NCBI GenBank assembly: GCA_965199235.1
Contig: CBDAQU010000002.1
Span: 2,852,001 to 2,916,000, forward strand
DNA: 64,000 nucleotides
Source: BOG-908 sp965199235
GTDB lineage: Bacteria > Pseudomonadota > Alphaproteobacteria > Acetobacterales > Acetobacteraceae
Direction of reading: 5' to 3'
Position numbers and translations under genes: made by a program. The notes beneath the pieces are model-generated. The model had not been told where the DNA came from and searched no databases. It saw only the letters and a program-made list of their open reading frames with translations. This document shows positions 58,474-64,000 of the stretch, piece by piece (the first letter of the stretch is position 1; each line of letters starts with the position of its first letter).

Positions 58474-60168
58474 ATGACGTTTGGCAGCAGACCGTCTCCC
58501 AACGGCAACCGGAAGGATGTCATACGCAGGCGTGCCTGGCACGCGGCCGCGTGGGCGGCGGTCCTCACCCCCTGCCTGGCCCTGGCCGCCCCGCATGAGG
58601 GCGGCGTGCTGCACCTGGGCGCCTACCAGCCCGCCGGCACGATCGACCCGATGATCAACTACGAGAGCGATTTCTGGCAGCTTTTCTTCGTCACCCAGGA
58701 CGGCCTGCTGACCTTCCGCAAGGCGGAGGGCCCGTCAGGTCTGGTCGTGGTGCCGGACCTGGCCGTATCGCTGCCCGACATCGCCGATGGCGGCAAAACC
58801 TACGTGTTCCGCCTGCGCCAAGGCATCCGGTTCTCCAACGGACGGGAGGTGGGCGTGGCCGACGTGGTCGCCTCGTTCCGGCGCATGTTCCGTGTCTCCG
58901 GGCCGAACACCGGAAGCTGGTACAACATCATCGTGGGTGCCGATGCCTGCATAAAGACGCCCGCCGCCTGCACGCTTTCCGGCGGCATCGAAGGCGACGC
59001 GGCGTCGCACACCGTCACCATCCACCTGACCAGGCCGGACCCCGAATTCTGCCAGAAGATCGCGCTGCCGTTCGCCAGCGTCCTGCCCGCCGACACGCCT
59101 GCGCGGGACCTCGGCACCACGCCGCCCGCCGCCACCGGCCCGTATATGGTGGCGAGCTACAACCCGGTGCGCATGCTGACCCTGGTGCGCAACCCGTATT
59201 TCCACCAGTGGAGCGAGGAGGCGCAGCCCTCGGGCTACGTCGACCGCATGGAGGTGCGCTACGGGCTGCAGGCGGAAAGCGAGGTGAGCGCGATCGAGAA
59301 TGGGGCGATGGACTGGATGGCCGACCCGCCGCCGCTGGACCGGCTGGCCGAGATCGGTGGCCAGCACACGAAGCTGGCGCACATCCACCCCATGCTCGCC
59401 TACTACTACGTCATGATGAACAACCACCTGCGCCCGTTCGACGACGTGCGGGCTCGCCAGGCCTTCGCCTTGGCGGTCAACCGGCGGGTGGCGATCGACC
59501 TCTACGGCGGCCCTGCGCTGGGCACGCCGATCTGCCAGTTGCTGCCCGCCGGCATGCCGGGCCACGTGGATTACTGCCCGTTCACCAGGAACCCGGGCGC
59601 GCGCTGGACCGCGCCCGACCTCGCCCGCGCCCGCGCTTTGGTGGCGCAAAGCGGCACCGCCGGCATGCAGGTCACCCTGATCTGCTCGGACCGCGACGTG
59701 GAGCACAGCATCGGCGTCTACCTGCAAAGCGTGCTGGCCGATATCGGCTACGACGCAAGGGTGCACGCCGTCTCGTTCAACATACGCGACACCTACCTGC
59801 AGAACTCCAGCAACCGCGTGCAGATCGGCCTGTCGAACTGGTTCCAGGACTATCCGGAGCCGTCGGATTTCCTCAACGTGCTGTTCTCCTGCGCAGGCTA
59901 CCATCCCGGCTCGGACGCCTCGATCAACATGAGCGGGTTCTGCGATCCCGCCATCGACGCGCGCATGCAGCAGGCGCTGGCGGCAGAGAGCACCGACGAA
60001 CCCGCCGCCGAAAGCCTCTGGGCCGGCATCGACCACGACGTGACCGACCGCGCGCCCAGCACCACGCTGTTCCAGATCAACTGGCTGGACCTGGTCTCGG
60101 CCCGGGTCGGCAACATCCGCTTCAGCCCGCTGTTCCACATGATACTCTCGCAGGCCTGGGTCCAATGA
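58474..60168 (+). CDS. Peptide/solute ABC transporter substrate-binding protein (SBP_bac_5)
   Basis: 564 residues from ATG 58474 (GGAGAG six bases ahead; ATG 58459 possible). The signal peptide has an Arg-rich start (IRRRAWHAAAWAAVLTPCLALAA). The mature protein is an SBP_bac_5-type binding protein: GGVLHLGAYQPAGTIDPMIN, TYVFRLRQGIRFSNGREVGVADVVASFRR, GPYMVASYNP, VRQAFALAVNR-like (here ARQAFALAVNRR) and NWFQDYPEPSDFLNVLFSCAGY. It captures a peptide, nickel chelate or other solute in the periplasm and delivers it to the permeases at 61076 and 62084. A toxin-antitoxin pair on the other strand separates it from those genes. Confidence 0.9.
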   Translation: MTFGSRPSPNGNRKDVIRRRAWHAAAWAAVLTPCLALAAPHEGGVLHLGAYQPAGTIDPMINYESDFWQLFFVTQDGLLTFRKAEGPSGLVVVPDLAVSLPDIADGGKTYVFRLRQGIRFSNGREVGVADVVASFRRMFRVSGPNTGSWYNIIVGADACIKTPAACTLSGGIEGDAASHTVTIHLTRPDPEFCQKIALPFASVLPADTPARDLGTTPPAATGPYMVASYNPVRMLTLVRNPYFHQWSEEAQPSGYVDRMEVRYGLQAESEVSAIENGAMDWMADPPPLDRLAEIGGQHTKLAHIHPMLAYYYVMMNNHLRPFDDVRARQAFALAVNRRVAIDLYGGPALGTPICQLLPAGMPGHVDYCPFTRNPGARWTAPDLARARALVAQSGTAGMQVTLICSDRDVEHSIGVYLQSVLADIGYDARVHAVSFNIRDTYLQNSSNRVQIGLSNWFQDYPEPSDFLNVLFSCAGYHPGSDASINMSGFCDPAIDARMQQALAAESTDEPAAESLWAGIDHDVTDRAPSTTLFQINWLDLVSARVGNIRFSPLFHMILSQAWVQ

Positions 60169-60187
60169 ACCCCAACACAGTCAGGGC

Positions 60188-60700
60188 TTACGGAACCGGC
60201 TTGGCCTGTTCAGGGCTGAACTCCCCGGCGACGCTGAACCGGCGCTGGGCGCCGGCCCCGGCTGAGGCTGCCAGCAGAGCCGGCCAGTCATCAGGCGGAT
60301 TGCCGCTGGCCAGCATCCTGCCGAACACGGCGTAAGGATCGCTCGCCGCCCCGGCCTTGCGCAGCGTGTCGCGGTCGTTGACCCAGGCGTAGACGACCAC
60401 CCGCGCCTTCAGATCGGCCCGGAACAACAACCGGAACCGGTTGCCGGCGAACTTGGCCCGGAACCAGTGGCGGTGCTCCCGCCCGAGCGTGTTACCCTGT
60501 CGGAACTCCGGCGCCAGCGGGTCGCGCGGCACACGGTCCAGGATCAGCGCGTGAATGGCCGCCAACAGCCGGGTGTCGGCCTTGCTTCGCCATCCCTCCG
60601 GATCGGATCGCCTGGCCCGCTCAACGGTCGCCAGCCAGCGCTCGACCTGGTCAAGAAACAGCGGGTGGGCATAAAGGCGCCAGCCATGGCGTTCGATCAC
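60188..60700 (-). CDS. yhaV: YhaV family toxin of a type II toxin-antitoxin system
   Basis: 170 residues from GTG 60700, three bases after the antitoxin stop. It has the YhaV pattern: GWRLYAHPLFLDQVERW, LILDRVPRDPLAPEFRQG, LGREHRHWFRAKFAGNRFRLLFRAD and VVYAWVNDRDTLRKAG. YhaV is a ribosome-dependent mRNA endonuclease of the RelE superfamily that inhibits growth unless bound by PrlF. The protein is about the normal length (154 residues in E. coli, plus a short C-terminal tail) and shows no inactivating change. It is encoded against the direction of the surrounding ABC transporter genes. Confidence 0.9.
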   Translation of the reverse strand: MIERHGWRLYAHPLFLDQVERWLATVERARRSDPEGWRSKADTRLLAAIHALILDRVPRDPLAPEFRQGNTLGREHRHWFRAKFAGNRFRLLFRADLKARVVVYAWVNDRDTLRKAGAASDPYAVFGRMLASGNPPDDWPALLAASAGAGAQRRFSVAGEFSPEQAKPVP

Positions 60701-60703
60701 CGG

Positions 60704-61036
60704 CTATATGGTCACCTGACCCTCTATAGCTGCGTCTAGGTCCATGTCCGCCATCTCGCCCGTCAGATCCTCCATGCGGGTGATCAGGACCGGGGTGATC
60801 GGCAGCACAGCGACGGCCGGCCGGCCGGCAATGTCGGCCTCCACCAAGGCAAGAAAGGGCGCCAGAGCCGGGTCGGCGACATCCTCGTCAGGCAGCCCAT
60901 GCACGGTGACGGTCTTCCCCTCCACCCGGAACGCGATGCGGCCGCCATACCCGACTCCAAGCGCCTGGCGGACGGTCCTCGGCACCGTTGTTTGTCCCTT
61001 GGCGGTGATCGTGCAGAACTCCTCCACGATGGGCAT
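60704..61036 (-). CDS. prlF: PrlF/SohA family antitoxin (AbrB/MazE-like)
   Basis: 110 residues from ATG 61036. The N-terminal half has the swapped-hairpin AbrB DNA-binding fold (EEFCTITAKGQTTVPRTVRQALGV), with FRVEGKTVTVHGL following. The C-terminal part (about 60-110) includes ALAPFLALVEADIAG and probably wraps the toxin. It is immediately upstream of yhaV on the same strand; the long ORF reaching back to 63454 in this frame is a shadow of the permease genes. Antitoxin and complex likely repress their own promoter, which would fall close to the divergent permease start at 61076. Confidence 0.9.
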   Translation of the reverse strand: MPIVEEFCTITAKGQTTVPRTVRQALGVGYGGRIAFRVEGKTVTVHGLPDEDVADPALAPFLALVEADIAGRPAVAVLPITPVLITRMEDLTGEMADMDLDAAIEGQVTI

Positions 61037-61075
61037 GCCCAAACCTCCTGACCATGATCGGCAAACCGTTAGGTA

Positions 61076-62080
61076 ATGCGAACTCCTTACTTCGTCAGCC
61101 CTTCCGGGTTTTGGACGATCGCCTGGCGCCGGCTGCGCGCCGACGGCGCGGCGCTCGCATCGATGGCCGTGCTGCTCCTCATCGTCGGCGCCTGCGCCTG
61201 CGCACCCCTCTATGCGCACCAGATGGCCGGCACCGACCCGTTCCGGCCCAACCTGGACGGCACGGTCGTCATCGGCGGCCGCACGCTCGACATCCTCCAG
61301 CCTGCCGACAACCCGCTGCACCTCGGCTCCGCGCCCATCGGCCCCACCTGGCACGCCGCCTACCTGCTCGGCGCGGACGGGCAGGGGCGAGACGTGTTCG
61401 CCCGCCTGCTCTACGGCGGGCGCAACTCCCTGCTCATCGCCGGCGCCGCCACGCTGCTCTGCCTCACCCTGGCCGCCCTCATCGGCATCGTCGCCGGCTA
61501 CGCGGGCGGCCTGACCGACCAGCTGCTCTCCCGCGCGCTCGACATCCTGTGGGCGTTCCCTGTCTACCTGCTCGCAATCTCGCTCTCGGTCGTGCTGATC
61601 AGCCAGGGCCTGCGCCTCGGCCCGTTCACCATCGAGGCCGACAGCCTGCTGCTGCCGATCGCCATCATCGGCATCGTCTACGTGCCCTACGCCGCCCGCC
61701 CGGTGCGCGGGCAGGTGCTGGGCCTCGCACAGAGCGACTTCGTGCTCGCCGCCGTCTCGCTCGGCGTGCCCAGCCGGCGCATCCTGGCGCGCGAGATCCT
61801 GCCCAACGTGGCGAGCACGCTCATCGTCTTCGCGCCGCTGATCATGGCGCTGAACCTGCTGACCGAAAGTGCCCTGAGCTTCCTGCAGATCGGCGTGCAG
61901 CCCCCCGCCGCCAGCTGGGGCACCATCATCGCCGACGGCCAGTCGCTGATCTACCTGCGTCCCCTGGTCGCCGTCGCCCCTGGCCTGGCCATCGTCGCCA
62001 CCGTGCTCGCGCTCAACGTGCTGGGCGACTCCGTGCGCGACGCGCTGGACCCGCGCGCCAAGCTGCGCGTCCAGGCCTGA
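61076..62080 (+). CDS. ABC transporter permease (DppC-type)
   Basis: 334 residues. It begins with a short cytosolic part (SGFWTIAWRRLRADGAALASMAVLLL) and one membrane helix, then a periplasmic loop and the BPD_transp_1 core: LLYGGRNSLLIAGAATLLCLTLAALIGIVAGYAGG, VPYAARPVRGQVLGLAQSDFVLAAVSLGVPSRRILAREILPNV (EAA-like loop, contact for the ATPase) and ALSFLQIGVQPPAASWGTII. This is the OppC/DppC class for peptides or metal chelates. Its ATG is 40 bp from the divergent antitoxin start, so its promoter region is shared with the toxin-antitoxin operon. Confidence 0.93.
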   Translation: MRTPYFVSPSGFWTIAWRRLRADGAALASMAVLLLIVGACACAPLYAHQMAGTDPFRPNLDGTVVIGGRTLDILQPADNPLHLGSAPIGPTWHAAYLLGADGQGRDVFARLLYGGRNSLLIAGAATLLCLTLAALIGIVAGYAGGLTDQLLSRALDILWAFPVYLLAISLSVVLISQGLRLGPFTIEADSLLLPIAIIGIVYVPYAARPVRGQVLGLAQSDFVLAAVSLGVPSRRILAREILPNVASTLIVFAPLIMALNLLTESALSFLQIGVQPPAASWGTIIADGQSLIYLRPLVAVAPGLAIVATVLALNVLGDSVRDALDPRAKLRVQA

Positions 62081-62083
62081 CCG

Positions 62084-63061
62084 ATGGGCAGGCTGCTGGC
62101 CCAGCGACTGGCGCAGATGGTCTTCGTCATGGCCGGCATCAGCGTGCTGGTCTTCCTGATCTTCTTCGCGACCCCGGGCGCCGACCCCGCCGCCCGCATC
62201 GCCGGCCGCAACGCGACGCCCGAGCTGCTGGCCGCCGTCCGCCACGATTTCGGCCTGGACCGGCCGATCCCCGTCCAATACGCGCTGATGATGCGCCGGT
62301 TGTTCGTCACGCAGGACCTGACCAGCTTCGTCAACCGCGGCGAGCGCGTGATCCCCGAAATCGCCGCCGGCGCCCCCATCACCCTCTCCCTGGTGCTCGG
62401 TGCCGCGGTGCTCTGGGTGCTGGGCGGGCTCGCCATCGGCGTCGCCGCCGCACTCACCCGCGGCGGGCTGACCGACCGGACGCTGATGCTGGCGAGCCTG
62501 GTCGGCGTCTCGATGCCGGTGTTCTGGGTCGGCGAGATGGCCAACCTGCTCACCCAGAGCCGCATGCACGGCAGCTGGGTGTTCGCCTGGGTCCCGCCGC
62601 TCGGCTACACGCCGCTCACCGAGAACCCCTGGCTCTGGTTCAGGACGATGCTGATCCCCTGGGCCACGCTGGCGCTGCTCTACATGGGCTTCTACGGCCG
62701 CGTGCTGCGCGCCAGCCTGATCGAGGCCTACCAGGAGGATTTCATCCGCACCGCCCGTGCCAAGGGTCTTTCCGAAACCCGCATCCTGTTCCGCCACGCC
62801 CTGCGCGTGTCGCTGACCACCTTCGTCTCGCTGTTCGGCCTGGATTTCGGCGCGCTCGTCGGCGGCGGCGCGCTGCTGACCGAGGTGGTGTTCGGCCTGC
62901 AGGGCGTGGGCAAGCTCACCTTCGACGCGCTGCAGAACCTCGACCTCCCCGTCATCATGGCGACCGTGATGTACTCCTCCTTCTTCGTGGTCGCCGCCAA
63001 CGCGGCCGTCGACGTCGCCTACGCGCTGCTCGATCCCAGGGTCAGGCTGAAGCGTGGCTGA
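62084..63061 (+). CDS. ABC transporter permease (DppB-type)
   Basis: 325 residues starting MGRLLAQRLAQMVFVMAGISVLVFLIFFATPG, the DppB/OppB N terminus, three bases after the previous stop. The BPD_transp_1 region has the EAA-type motif EAYQEDFIRTARAKGLSETRILFRHALR and the usual VGGGALLTEVVFGLQGVGKL segment, ending in a membrane helix. It pairs with the DppC-type subunit to form the channel for the binding protein at 58474. It overlaps the following ATPase gene by eight bases, indicating tight translational coupling. Confidence 0.93.
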   Translation: MGRLLAQRLAQMVFVMAGISVLVFLIFFATPGADPAARIAGRNATPELLAAVRHDFGLDRPIPVQYALMMRRLFVTQDLTSFVNRGERVIPEIAAGAPITLSLVLGAAVLWVLGGLAIGVAAALTRGGLTDRTLMLASLVGVSMPVFWVGEMANLLTQSRMHGSWVFAWVPPLGYTPLTENPWLWFRTMLIPWATLALLYMGFYGRVLRASLIEAYQEDFIRTARAKGLSETRILFRHALRVSLTTFVSLFGLDFGALVGGGALLTEVVFGLQGVGKLTFDALQNLDLPVIMATVMYSSFFVVAANAAVDVAYALLDPRVRLKRG

Positions 63062-64000
63062 CGCCCTGCTGGAACTGCGCGACCTGAGCATCGACTTCCG
63101 CACCCGCAACGGCCCGGTGCGCGCGGTGGACCGCGTCTCGTTCAGCGTCGCCCCGCGCGAGATACTGGGCCTGGTGGGCGAATCGGGCTCCGGCAAGACG
63201 CTGTCCATGCTCGCCGCCCTCGGCCTCGTCTCCGACCCCAACGCCACCGTCTCCGGCTCGGTGCGCTTCCGCGGGCGAGAGCTGGTCGGCCTGCCGCCGC
63301 GCCAGCTGCGCGCCATACGCGGCGGCGCCGTCGCGATGGTGTTCCAGGACGCGATGAGTGCGATGAACCCCGTGCACACGATCGGCTGGCAGATCGCCGA
63401 GCAGGTGCGCGCCCACCAGCGCGTGTCGGCCCGCGCCGCCCGCGACCGCGCCATACACCTGCTCGACCTGATGGGCGTGCCCGACCCGGCCGACGCCTGC
63501 CACCGCTACCCGCACCAGCTTTCCGGCGGCCTGCGCCAGCGCGCGATGATCGCCATGGCGCTCAGTTGCGACCCGGCCTTGCTGATCGCCGACGAACCCA
63601 CCACCGCGCTGGACGTGACGGTGCAGGCCCAGATCCTGGCGCTGCTGGACAATTTACGGCGGGATTTCGGCTCCAGCATCGTGCTGATCACCCACGACAT
63701 GGGGGTGGTGGCCGAGCTCGCCGACCAGGTGGTCGTGATCTATGCCGGCCGCATCGCCGAACGCGGCCCCGTTTCCCGCGTGCTGCAAAGCCCCGCCCAC
63801 CCCTACACGCAGGGCCTGCTCGCCGCCATCCCGTCCATGGAGGGGGTTCGCCCGCGCCGTCTCCCCGCTATCCCAGGCGCCCCGCCGTCGCCGGCGACAA
63901 GGCCCGCCGGCTGCGCCTTCGCCCCACGCTGCCCAGCCCGCTTCGCCCCCTGCGGCGCCCTGCCACCCCTGTTCGCGCGTCCCGCGCAGGACGTCGCCTG
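63054..64000 (+). CDS. ABC transporter ATP-binding protein, DppD-type (3' end outside window)
   Basis: Open from GTG 63054 to the window end (about 315 codons) with no stop. Walker A is LVGESGSGKT, the Q-loop is in MVFQDAMSAMNP, the signature is LSGGLRQR, Walker B is LLIADEPTTALDV and the H-loop is in ITHDM. Towards the end comes the oligopeptide-transporter C-terminal region with GCAFAPRCPA. It supplies one of the two ATPases of the importer whose permeases are encoded upstream; the second (DppF-type) would be expected beyond the window. The start overlaps the DppB-type stop by eight bases. Confidence 0.93.
   Translation, partial: MADALLELRDLSIDFRTRNGPVRAVDRVSFSVAPREILGLVGESGSGKTLSMLAALGLVSDPNATVSGSVRFRGRELVGLPPRQLRAIRGGAVAMVFQDAMSAMNPVHTIGWQIAEQVRAHQRVSARAARDRAIHLLDLMGVPDPADACHRYPHQLSGGLRQRAMIAMALSCDPALLIADEPTTALDVTVQAQILALLDNLRRDFGSSIVLITHDMGVVAELADQVVVIYAGRIAERGPVSRVLQSPAHPYTQGLLAAIPSMEGVRPRRLPAIPGAPPSPATRPAGCAFAPRCPARFAPCGALPPLFARPAQDVA

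Noticed and set aside
60704..63454. 916-residue minus-strand ORF across the permeases
   Set aside because: Only its last 110 residues are a real gene (prlF antitoxin); the rest is antisense of the permease genes.

Overview
The window is a GC-rich chromosomal segment of an alphaproteobacterium. A Rhodospirillales, Acetobacteraceae-like lineage is my inference, from the general character of the proteins (UrcA family, PII/Amt/GlnA nitrogen genes, an NDUFS4-like complex I subunit, a KirBac channel, a DUF1302/DUF1329/RND set) and from AT-rich hairpin repeats of a kind I associate with that family; it has not been checked by search. No rRNA, prophage, insertion sequence or CRISPR array was seen. 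Three tRNA genes are present: Arg(TCT), Pro(TGG) and His(GTG).

Layout. 0-6 kb: end of a PNPOx-like gene, an isolated gspG, a lytic transglycosylase, a GIN-domain protein, a DNA glycosylase, and an OmpR-type regulator separated from its sensor kinase by a repeat element. 6-10.7 kb: a three-gene unit (FkbH-like HAD-IIIC enzyme, GT61 glycosyltransferase with a C-terminal hydrophobic-W-like domain, secreted barrel-like protein). 10.7-19 kb: housekeeping genes (CurA/PTGR-type reductase, ABC-F ATPase, complex I subunit, two tRNAs, a glycosyltransferase/O-antigen ligase pair, a SprT-like hydrolase, a haloacid dehalogenase). 19-31 kb: a fatty-acyl or lipid catabolism region (acyl-CoA synthetase, two acyl-CoA dehydrogenases, GMC oxidoreductase, SDR, thiolase, TetR regulator, APH-like protein) with a Kir-type potassium channel inside it. 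31-42 kb: a DUF1329 protein, an UrcA protein, a winged-helix/TPR/rhodanese fusion regulator with a small partner, then an RND transporter, YCF48-like protein and DUF1302 protein. 42-47.7 kb: nitrogen assimilation genes glnA, amtB, glnK, glnB and an aminotransferase. 48-51.6 kb: mobA, a marC family gene, ada and the remnant of an Ada-linked 2OG-Fe(II) oxygenase. 51.6-56.4 kb: the prkA-yeaH-spoVR stress operon. 56.7-58.4 kb: an ABC-2 polysaccharide exporter. 58.5-64 kb: a peptide-type ABC importer operon with a PrlF/YhaV toxin-antitoxin pair lodged inside it on the opposite strand; its ATPase gene runs off the window.

The most distinctive non-coding content is two dispersed repeat families. One is a 116-bp double-hairpin element (full copies near 1.6, 4.6 and 14.4 kb, a partial one near 24.5 kb) that lies at the edges of genes. 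The other is an AT-rich hairpin family at four loci. Short tandem repeats (24 bp and 23 bp) lie in convergent or 3-prime intergenic regions.
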